From SIG575 sp045632485 (lineage in GTDB: Bacteria > Bacillota > Clostridia > Oscillospirales > Acutalibacteraceae), in contig JAZQWT010000143.1 of NCBI GenBank assembly GCA_045632485.1, positions 1 to 31,893 of the forward strand: a DNA stretch of 31,893 bases. Reading direction: 5' to 3'. The translations under genes were made by a program, and so were the position numbers. Shown here in pieces: positions 6,283-12,581 of the stretch. Position 1 is the first letter of the stretch; every line of letters starts with the position of its first letter. A model generated the notes under the pieces. That model had not been told where the DNA came from and ran no database searches. It saw only the letters and a list, made by a program, of their open reading frames with translations.

Positions 6283-6298
6283 GAGAACAAATGTTCTC
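6283..6298 (+). promoter_or_regulatory. LexA-like (SOS) operator at the transcription start of the toxin gene
   Basis: GAGAACA (6283-6289), AA, TGTTCTC (6292-6298) is a perfect palindrome. Its core GAACAAATGTTC fits the Gram-positive LexA/DinR pattern GAAC-N4-GTTC, and the middle bases fit the RNRY rule of the published consensus CGAACRNRYGTTYC. Its position just after the -10 box is right for repression. Binding by LexA is inferred; another dimeric repressor could use the site. Confidence 0.68.
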
Positions 6299-6325
6299 TC
6301 TATCGTTGATTATGTGGAGGAATTT

Positions 6326-6937
6326 ATGACAGAATTCAAAAATGATAAATATTTTGTCAGGAAAACTATTGCATATTACGATGAACTGTCATTTGTAAAG
6401 AAAGGTTTACTTGATACATTTGAACCGGTTACTACACAGAGCAGAAATTATAAGAATTGGAGAGCAATTCTTGATTTAAAAACTTGTATCGAGTGTCGTT
6501 CAAGGCACGGGCAGATTTATTATATCGACGAAGTTGTTGACCCCGCACCACCATTGCATAATAACTGTAGGTGTGATATTATACTATTGGAATCGATTGA
6601 AGCCGGTAATGCAACAAAAAATAACAATGACGGAGCAGATTATTGGCTCAAACATTTTGGCGAATTACCGGAATATTATTCTACAAAAGACCACGCATAT
6701 TCTGTGGGTTGGAGAGATGGAAAATCTCCTGCGAAATTCTTACCCGGGAAAATGATATCAGGTGGAATTTATTATAATAGTAACGGTCATTTACCTGATG
6801 CCCCCGGAAGAATATGGTATGAAGCAGATATAAATTATTATGAAGGAAGAAGAAATAAACACAGGGTTCTGTGGTCAAATGACGGGTTAATTTTTATAAC
6901 ATACGATCATTATGAAACTTTTTATGAGATTATATAG
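6326..6937 (+). CDS. Barnase-type ribonuclease toxin with a short MuF-like Cys domain
   Basis: A 203-residue protein in two parts. Residues 45-83 (WRAILDLKTCIEC... then PPLHNNCRC, with C54, C57, H61, H78, C81, C83) match the end of the phage Mu F-like head-morphogenesis domain found in polymorphic toxins. Residues about 104-203 align with barnase throughout. The RNase residues are kept: E166 (barnase E73) in YEADINY, R176 (R83), R180 (R87), H195 (H102) in YDHYETF, and K121 (K27). So it should cleave RNA. There is no signal peptide or large delivery module. GGAGG (6316-6320) precedes ATG at 6326; the GTG at 6314 is too close upstream to use that site. The barstar gene follows after 9 bases. 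A role in abortive defence, phage-borne competition or contact toxicity is inferred. Confidence 0.88.
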   Translation: MTEFKNDKYFVRKTIAYYDELSFVKKGLLDTFEPVTTQSRNYKNWRAILDLKTCIECRSRHGQIYYIDEVVDPAPPLHNNCRCDIILLESIEAGNATKNNNDGADYWLKHFGELPEYYSTKDHAYSVGWRDGKSPAKFLPGKMISGGIYYNSNGHLPDAPGRIWYEADINYYEGRRNKHRVLWSNDGLIFITYDHYETFYEII

Positions 6938-6946
6938 GAGATAGTT

Positions 6947-7258
6947 ATGGATGAAAAGAAAATTATAACATTAGACTTAACAGATTGTAAATATTTAGGA
7001 GAATTACACGAGCGAATCAGATTAGCTTTTGTTTTTCCCGAATGGTATGGTGCAAATCTGGATGCATTTTGGGATTTATTATGGAGTGACTGTGATGCAG
7101 ACAATGTGTTGATTACAGGCGTTAATACAATGCCTGATGAACTCATTGAATATATGTCTAAAATTTACTTGATTTTAGATAGAAAAGTTGATGAAAGAAA
7201 AAAATATGGAAAACTCTATAATGATATAAAACCTTTTTCTTATAGAATTGATAGCTGA
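6947..7258 (+). CDS. Barstar-family immunity protein
   Basis: The 103-residue protein matches barstar, the tight inhibitor that plugs the barnase active site. FPEWYGANLDAFWDLLW (residues 30-46) corresponds to barstar LPEYYGENLDALWD; D39, W42 and D43 match barstar D35, W38 and D39, the residues that contact the RNase active-site His and Arg. AGGAGA lies 6 bases before ATG at 6947. It shares the promoter and SOS-like box with the toxin, which ends 9 bases upstream, and no separate promoter is evident, so immunity appears to be made only together with the toxin. It is slightly longer than the 90-residue Bacillus protein. Confidence 0.92.
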   Translation: MDEKKIITLDLTDCKYLGELHERIRLAFVFPEWYGANLDAFWDLLWSDCDADNVLITGVNTMPDELIEYMSKIYLILDRKVDERKKYGKLYNDIKPFSYRIDS

Positions 7259-7302
7259 TATGTCAGCTTGATGTTCGTTACATAGACACACAGTTGGCGA
7301 AT

Positions 7303-7346
7303 CCGAACTTTTCATTTTACGGTGAAACGTTCGGGTTTGTCTTTTA
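7303..7346 (+). repeat. Repeat copy R3 (inverted), forming a hairpin that may end the toxin operon
   Basis: Positions 7317-7341 are the exact complement of 25 bases of R2. In this copy the flank adds CCGAAC (7303-7308), which pairs with GTTCGG (7329-7334); inside it TTTCA pairs with TGAAA. The 11-bp imperfect stem is followed by GTTTGTCTTTTA, so it could terminate barstar transcription. A small AGCTGA/TCAGCT hairpin lies at 7253-7268 at the barstar stop codon. Confidence 0.75.
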
Positions 7347-7376
7347 TTGTGAATATGGATTATTAAATGTTATTTT

Positions 7377-8135
7377 TTACAACATAATTATTTTTACATT
7401 ATTAAAATCAGTCATATATAAATTTGCGCGTTCGTCGGGTTCACCGCTGCCGTCATAAGCTGAAAATTGCGCTCTCATTATAATTTCTTCAAGTGTCGGA
7501 ACATAGCCCCGGACTGATGAAATATCAAACTCTACATGAATGATAAATGGATTTTCGGATGAGTTAGTTGATGTTACAGGATCGGTTTTTGATTTAAAAT
7601 CCCAACTGCCCGGCTCACCACTGAGTTCTGCTGTAAGATTATATGTGTGTTCATTAAAATCAAACCACCAATTTTTCACGGTACAGTTATAATATAAATC
7701 AAATTTGTCAGGGTTTTCCTCATCCTGATGGACATAAACGGTATCAACGTTGTACAACACCTTATGATGTCTGCCCCAATAGGCATATGCTACGAGATTC
7801 ACAAGAGAAAAGAGTATTACTAAAGTGAGAAGAATTGATAATATTGTTTTTGTTCGTTCTTTTTTTGCTTTTTGCAAAGCTTCAATTACAATTTTTTCTG
7901 TTTGCTCCTGGATATTTGATTTTTCTGAATATTCGCCATTAAGCAATTCAACAACAGTTACATGTAAAGTGTCGGCAATTATGGTCAGAAGAGAAATATC
8001 GGGCGAACCTTTTCCTGTTTCCCACTTTGAAACAGCCTTATCAGTAACATTAAGTTTTTCTGCAAGTTGCTTTTGAGTTAAGTCAAGGGCTCTTCTTCGT
8101 TGCGCGATAAAAATTCCTGTTCTTTTATTATCCAT
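7377..8135 (-). CDS. XRE-family DNA-binding regulator anchored in the membrane, with an extracytoplasmic domain
   Basis: Residues 7-65 form a Cro/CI-type helix-turn-helix (RRALDLTQKQLAEKLNVTDKA then VSKWETGKGSPD), common in clostridial regulators. A polar linker leads to one membrane segment at about 98-119, followed by ~130 residues of beta-rich sequence (DLYYNCTVKNWWFDFNEHTY, SWDFKSKTDP) expected outside the membrane. This layout suggests a one-component sensor that couples an external or membrane signal to transcription. The frame is open to a GTG at 8147, but AGAGG overlaps that codon; ATG at 8135, about 11 bases after AGAGG, is preferred. It faces the toxin pair convergently, across R3. 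Target genes are unknown. Confidence 0.75.
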   Translation of the reverse strand: MDNKRTGIFIAQRRRALDLTQKQLAEKLNVTDKAVSKWETGKGSPDISLLTIIADTLHVTVVELLNGEYSEKSNIQEQTEKIVIEALQKAKKERTKTILSILLTLVILFSLVNLVAYAYWGRHHKVLYNVDTVYVHQDEENPDKFDLYYNCTVKNWWFDFNEHTYNLTAELSGEPGSWDFKSKTDPVTSTNSSENPFIIHVEFDISSVRGYVPTLEEIIMRAQFSAYDGSGEPDERANLYMTDFNNVKIIML

Positions 8136-8159
8136 AAAATTATTCACCTCTTTGCTTGT

Positions 8160-8188
8160 ATTATAACAAATGGAGAGGTTAAAGTCAC
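8160..8188 (-). promoter_or_regulatory. Promoter of the XRE regulator
   Basis: Minus strand: TATAAT (8160-8165) with a 17-base spacer to a weak -35, GTGACT (8183-8188). The poor -35 suggests regulated or activator-dependent expression. Confidence 0.55.
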
Positions 8189-8241
8189 CCTACTAATGGT
8201 AGAATGCAGTGTTTTAAAAAGAAAAGGAATTCTTATAAATG

Positions 8242-8280
8242 ATATGCACCCCAAAAGCGTGTGACTTTTGGGGTGCATAT
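8242..8280. repeat. Perfect 16-bp stem-loop between the XRE gene and the GH95-like gene
   Basis: ATATGCACCCCAAAAG (8242-8257) and its exact complement (8265-8280) enclose a 7-base loop. It lies 60 bases after the GH95-like stop on the minus strand and upstream of the XRE promoter. There is no clean T-run immediately after either arm, though Ts occur further right (8291-8299). A terminator/insulator is the likely role. Confidence 0.75.
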
Positions 8281-8339
8281 TAAAATTGATGTTTTTTTTA
8301 TTAATCACAGCGGTTACTATAAATGTATGAGTATATTGT

Positions 8340-10400
8340 TTATTTTAAAATATACTCTACGTCTGCTTCTGTTTCAAAAGAAATTACATTGCCATTTTTT
8401 GTAAACAGTATTTCTTTTTGATCTGATTCTCTCACAACGGATTTTATATTTTCATATTCTACGTTACAATTTCTTCCTTTAAGACTTTTGATTCTTGCGG
8501 AAGAAATTTTTTCATTTTTAAGCTCTGCTGAAACGAGGAAAGCACCGTCTGCACGGAGATTTTCAAATGAAGCGGACATTTTCTTATCCCAGCAGGGGAA
8601 GAGTCTGATAACACCTTCATAACTCTGCATAAGCATTTCGTTGATTGTTGCAGGGACGGTAGTAAGGTGTTCGATTCCGCCGCCGTGGTGACGGAAAAGT
8701 CTGTTGGAGAGTCCGAATTCCTTGATGTTCTGGTGTATGCCGTCAATAAGGAAATGCGGGTCTACGCCGATTCTTGCACCTGCAGGGAGATATGAGTTTG
8801 AACCATTGTCGTCAAGGCGTCTGTCATTGATGAAATATGTATTTCTTGCGATTCGGAGCAATTTTTCGCCTGAATCAAACCCAATCTGTGAAGCAGGATA
8901 GATATGCTGAAGACCTACAGTGTTATCGTCTCTCCAGCGGATTCCTCTTTTACTGTAGCGGAAACATTTTTTTCCTTTTTTAATAAAGGTGGGGAAATCG
9001 CTTAAATTATCGATAATATCCTGCCATACAGGGAGTTTCTCCGGATTAAGGTCAAGTTCCTTTGCCATGCTGTAAACGCCGTTGAACAGCATTTTAACAA
9101 GACCCAGAGAGTTTATAGCGTTGACTGCTTCGATTTGTCCTTTGTGAGTAATATATCTGAATTTTTTACCGCGGTAATAGGGGATTTCGTGTGCGGCATC
9201 GTTTTTTATTACGTATTTACCATTTTTCTTAACGAGGTAATCTTCCCAGAATTTTGCAGTGTTAAAAACAAAATCATAGTAATTTTCAAGGGCATATTCT
9301 TTGTCATAAGTTGAAAACCAGTGCATTATGGGAATAAGACATGCATAGGCTGCATGGCTTTTCTGCCCAAGGAAAAGTATGCCGTGTTCTTTGCAATCAG
9401 GCAGTGTATATACATCCATAGCTTTAGGACCAAAACTTACAGGGAATGCGTAGCCGTCGCAACCAAATAATTTTGCAAACTTATTTGCATTCTCTTTCAT
9501 TTCGTTGACAGGTGTCATATAGCCGTCAAAAAGTTCAGGATGGTTTGCAGAGAAAATACAATAATACGGAGCTTCGTAGTTGTAATTCATATGATAATCT
9601 CCTGCCCAGGGGAAGAAGTCATCAGTTATAAAGTTGCCGAATAATCCGGGCGGAAATTCGCGGTTTCCCATACAGCCTGCAAGGTGATAAAGGCTTGAAT
9701 TATAGAATTTTTCGATTTCTTTATCTTCTAAAGTTACTTTTGAAGCAGAAAAGAAAGTTTCCCATTTAATACGTGTATTTTCTTTATCATTGTCATAATC
9801 AGCGTTTAAAACCATATTTACGGCTTTTTCTGTGTGATTATCATCGTCAAAATTTGTAACAACTGAAATACAGTAGCGGTTACTGTCGAATTCCTTCAGA
9901 CAAACGGTAACTGCAGATTCCATGGTTACTTCTTCACCGTTGAATTTACGAAGATAACAGTCAACACCGTCCTGAGAAATTTCGGAATTTTCCGAATTGC
10001 AGGTGTCGGGAATTTCAATGGTGACGCAGGGCTTTTTATCGGATTTTATTTCGAAATAAATAAGGTTTTCGGGAGCCACAAAAAACTCAATTTCAGCATT
10101 GCCGAAAGTGCATTCAAGAAGTCCTTTGTCAAAATACTGTTTTATATTATATTCAGATAAATCAATATCTTTAATTCTGATGCTGCCTACGGTTTTGATT
10201 CCGCCGTCATTATGTGCACCTGCAGTAAATTTCCAAAAATCACACTTTGAAATGTGGATAATAATGTCTTTATCGTCGTTATCAAAAACAACGCCAAGGT
10301 CACCGTTGGCACACAGTGCACCTGCAGGGATTTTATAAATTATTTTGCCGTCAACAGTATTGATAGGCTTTGATTTGATTTCGTTAAAATATGTATTCAT
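8340..10400 (-). CDS. GH95-like glycoside hydrolase (alpha-L-fucosidase / alpha-L-galactosidase type fold)
   Basis: 686 residues, without a signal peptide. An N-terminal beta-sandwich region (about 1-230; AGALCANGDLGVVF near 26-39) precedes an (alpha/alpha)6 barrel. FPPGLFGNFITDDFFPWAGD then YHMNYNYEAPYY (249-280) matches the GH95 region with the N-x-N pair (N272, N274) that activates water in the characterised enzymes. NEMLMQSYEGVIRLFPCW and the GAFLVSAELKNEKI segment near the C-terminus match the GH95 end. The FQIDGNFGG box usual before that segment is replaced by LFRHHGGGIEHL, so the acidic residues differ and the substrate may too. Start ATG at 10400 follows a GGTGAT site. Expressed alone from a near-consensus promoter that overlaps a palindrome. 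Confidence 0.62.
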   Translation of the reverse strand: MNTYFNEIKSKPINTVDGKIIYKIPAGALCANGDLGVVFDNDDKDIIIHISKCDFWKFTAGAHNDGGIKTVGSIRIKDIDLSEYNIKQYFDKGLLECTFGNAEIEFFVAPENLIYFEIKSDKKPCVTIEIPDTCNSENSEISQDGVDCYLRKFNGEEVTMESAVTVCLKEFDSNRYCISVVTNFDDDNHTEKAVNMVLNADYDNDKENTRIKWETFFSASKVTLEDKEIEKFYNSSLYHLAGCMGNREFPPGLFGNFITDDFFPWAGDYHMNYNYEAPYYCIFSANHPELFDGYMTPVNEMKENANKFAKLFGCDGYAFPVSFGPKAMDVYTLPDCKEHGILFLGQKSHAAYACLIPIMHWFSTYDKEYALENYYDFVFNTAKFWEDYLVKKNGKYVIKNDAAHEIPYYRGKKFRYITHKGQIEAVNAINSLGLVKMLFNGVYSMAKELDLNPEKLPVWQDIIDNLSDFPTFIKKGKKCFRYSKRGIRWRDDNTVGLQHIYPASQIGFDSGEKLLRIARNTYFINDRRLDDNGSNSYLPAGARIGVDPHFLIDGIHQNIKEFGLSNRLFRHHGGGIEHLTTVPATINEMLMQSYEGVIRLFPCWDKKMSASFENLRADGAFLVSAELKNEKISSARIKSLKGRNCNVEYENIKSVVRESDQKEILFTKNGNVISFETEADVEYILK

Positions 10401-10418
10401 AATATATCACCATCGAAT

Positions 10419-10447
10419 ATAATAATTGTTTTGACAAAATTAGTCAA
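10419..10447 (-). promoter_or_regulatory. Promoter of the GH95-like gene with an overlapping palindrome
   Basis: Minus strand: TTGACT (10442-10447), 17 bases, TATTAT (10419-10424). TTGAC (10431-10435) and GTCAA (10443-10447) form an inverted repeat with a 7-base gap across the -35, a likely operator. Confidence 0.75.
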
Positions 10448-10479
10448 GGCGGTTTGTAAAAAAGAAGAGAAAAAAACAT

Positions 10480-10508
10480 TTGAAAGTATACGATTTTTGT
10501 GGTAAGAT
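10480..10508 (+). promoter_or_regulatory. Promoter of the propeller-like protein gene
   Basis: TTGAAA (10480-10485), 17 bases, TAAGAT (10503-10508). Because the -35 lies on the TTG at 10480, that codon is not the translation start. Confidence 0.72.
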
Positions 10509-10530
10509 GATTTCTGTCAGAGGTGATAAT

Positions 10531-11211
10531 ATGAGAAAATTTTGGGCATACATTTCAAACGGAAAATATTCTGTAGGCACAACAGGTCAGACGGTTTATT
10601 TATACGACAAAGCCGGAAAAGAACTTAACAAATTTAAAGATATAATTTATGCATACACGCCTATGTTTTCTCCTGACGGAAAAATATTTGTTGTAAAATC
10701 AACTGACGGAAGATTAGCTGTGTATTCCACCGAAAATCGTTCTCTTATTAAAAAATTCCGATTTTCAAAATTTGACGCTGCTCAGGATGATGGCTTTTGC
10801 TTTTCTTCTGACGGAAAACGGTTTATTAATTTAGAAAATCACGGTGATGACGGCTTGACTTGGGCAGTTACTGTATATGACACAAAAGATTTTTCAATTG
10901 TTTCAAGAAAGTATCTTGGCGAACGGGCACTTAACTATATAGAATATGACCAAGAAACAGATGAATACTATTGTATGGGCTGTACACCGGGAGTTGAAGG
11001 CACTGATTTCGTTGCTAAATATAAAAATAATGAAATAGTTGATATACGTAAATATCCTCAAAAAGACTGGTGTTTCAATATGTCGTATTTTGGTTTGAAA
11101 ATGTGCGGTTTTACGGAAAAGAAATACGAGTGGTCGTATCTGAAAGAAAGCCTTAGTGATTTAAAAAACATGAATTTGTCTATTGCAGACCTTTATGAAA
11201 AGTATAAGTAA
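10531..11211 (+). CDS. WD40/beta-propeller-like protein of unknown function
   Basis: 226 residues, no signal peptide. Repeated blade-like units are visible: TVYLYDKAGKELNKFKD (about 22-38), PMFSPDGKIFVVKSTDGRLAVYS (45-67), GFCFSSDGKRFINLENHGDD and AVTVYDTKDFSIVSRKYLG. Such FSPDG and VYD strands are typical of WD40-type propellers, but only about four blades fit, so it may be a half propeller or dimerise. AGAGGTGAT precedes ATG at 10531. It is divergent from the GH95-like gene and convergent with the GH125 gene, with a shared bidirectional terminator. No partner or function can be named. Confidence 0.65.
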   Translation: MRKFWAYISNGKYSVGTTGQTVYLYDKAGKELNKFKDIIYAYTPMFSPDGKIFVVKSTDGRLAVYSTENRSLIKKFRFSKFDAAQDDGFCFSSDGKRFINLENHGDDGLTWAVTVYDTKDFSIVSRKYLGERALNYIEYDQETDEYYCMGCTPGVEGTDFVAKYKNNEIVDIRKYPQKDWCFNMSYFGLKMCGFTEKKYEWSYLKESLSDLKNMNLSIADLYEKYK

Positions 11212-11235
11212 TTTTCACTTTATTTTAAATAATAA

Positions 11236-11286
11236 AAACATCAGATTCTTCGGTAAGTGTATCGTAGAATCTGATGTTTCTTTTTA
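11236..11286. terminator. Bidirectional terminator between convergent genes
   Basis: AAACATCAGATTCT (11236-11249) and its exact complement (11266-11279) form a 14-bp stem; Ts follow on both strands. It serves the propeller gene and the GH125 gene. Confidence 0.85.
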
Positions 11287-11296
11287 TTTGTTAATT

Positions 11297-12565
11297 TTAA
11301 AAGTCAAGAGTTTCAAGCATCTGAGCAAACAGAGTATTTGCCCATGCAAACCATGTTCTTGAGAAAATTGTGGGGTCATCCACATTGAAAGATTCATGCA
11401 TAAAGTTTGTGCCTGCGTGAGTTTTGCTTATCATTTCAAGGCACTCTTTAATTTCATTTTCATCACTGCTTGTAAGAATCTGCATTGTAAGAGCAATATG
11501 CCAGATGCTGTTCTTGGGTGTGTGAGGACTGCCTACACCTTTTGCAACCTTACCTTCGTAGTAATAGGGATTATCTTTTGAAAGAATAAATCTTCTTGTA
11601 TTCTGATAAATCTCATCATCCTTATCACAATAACCAAGGTAGGGGGCTGCCATAAGGCTGGGAGAGTTGGCATCATCCATAAGATTGTAGTTGCCGAAAC
11701 CATCAGTTTCGTATGCGTAAATCTTACCGTATTTGGGATGGATATAGATTGCATAATTTTTAATGCCATCGTCTATTTCGTCTGACAGTTTTCTGCATTT
11801 TTTTGCGAGAACTTCATTTTTGAAACCGACTTCTGCCATTTCGGCAGCATATTTCATTGCAACAACAGCCATCATATTTGAAGGTATGAGGTAGTTGAAA
11901 ATGCAGCTGTCATCTGACGGTCTGAAGCCTGACCATGTCATTCCTGTAAAGTTGACAGGTCTGCCGTAACCGCCGAAAGCCATTGTGTCAGAGGGTCTTG
12001 CACCTTCTCTATCAAAGAAATATGTTGAATTTTCTGTGTGGTTCTGCTCTTTTATGAAGTGATCGGTAATTGTTTCAAGCATTCTCTCGAAATCTTCTGT
12101 GAAAATTTCTTTGTCTCCGGTAACCTTGAAGAATTCATATGCAAGGTAAATTGATGCACAAAGGGAGTCAACTTCATATTTTCTTTCCCAGATTAACTCG
12201 TGCTCAAAGTCAGTATTGTCTTTCCAGCTGTCTTTTGTGGGCTTTGCGTTGAATGCATTGGAATAGGGGTCAAGGTTAACGTAATATGCGTGTTTTTCAA
12301 TAACACCTTTGAGAATTTTTTTCAGGTCTTCGTCTTCTGCAGCATATTTGATATAGGGCTTAAGCTGTGCTGCACTGTCTCTGAGCCACATTGCAGGAAT
12401 GTCGCCTGTGATTACAAAATAACCGCCGTCAGGAAGTTCTTCTGTTGTGGTTTCGATTGTGTTGAGAAAGCACTGTTTTGCAAGAGGAGCAAGAGAAGGG
12501 AAAATTCTTTCCATTTTCTTTTCCAGTTCGTCAGCTTTTCTGATGAGAATTTCAGGAGTTTGCAT
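11297..12565 (-). CDS. GH125 exo-alpha-1,6-mannosidase
   Basis: 422 residues, the usual GH125 (former DUF1237) length, cytoplasmic. The family removes alpha-1,6-linked mannose from N-glycan or fungal mannan oligosaccharides by an inverting, metal-independent mechanism. Visible are TGDIPAMWLRDSAAQ (53-67), GFRPSDDS (213-220; D218 or D219 matches the general acid region), SPHTPKNSIWHIALTMQ (346-362) and MHESF (389-393; E391 the expected base). AAAGGA lies 8 bases before ATG at 12565. It follows lepA by 16 bases and is the last gene of the rfbB-DUF1015-lepA unit. With manA and the GH38 relative it points to mannoside use. Confidence 0.9.
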   Translation of the reverse strand: MQTPEILIRKADELEKKMERIFPSLAPLAKQCFLNTIETTTEELPDGGYFVITGDIPAMWLRDSAAQLKPYIKYAAEDEDLKKILKGVIEKHAYYVNLDPYSNAFNAKPTKDSWKDNTDFEHELIWERKYEVDSLCASIYLAYEFFKVTGDKEIFTEDFERMLETITDHFIKEQNHTENSTYFFDREGARPSDTMAFGGYGRPVNFTGMTWSGFRPSDDSCIFNYLIPSNMMAVVAMKYAAEMAEVGFKNEVLAKKCRKLSDEIDDGIKNYAIYIHPKYGKIYAYETDGFGNYNLMDDANSPSLMAAPYLGYCDKDDEIYQNTRRFILSKDNPYYYEGKVAKGVGSPHTPKNSIWHIALTMQILTSSDENEIKECLEMISKTHAGTNFMHESFNVDDPTIFSRTWFAWANTLFAQMLETLDF

Positions 12566-12581
12566 AAGTAAAATCCTTTCT

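Noticed and set aside
10480..10530. Upstream TTG start for the propeller-like protein
   Set aside because: The TTG forms the -35 box of the promoter; ATG at 10531 has a proper ribosome binding site.
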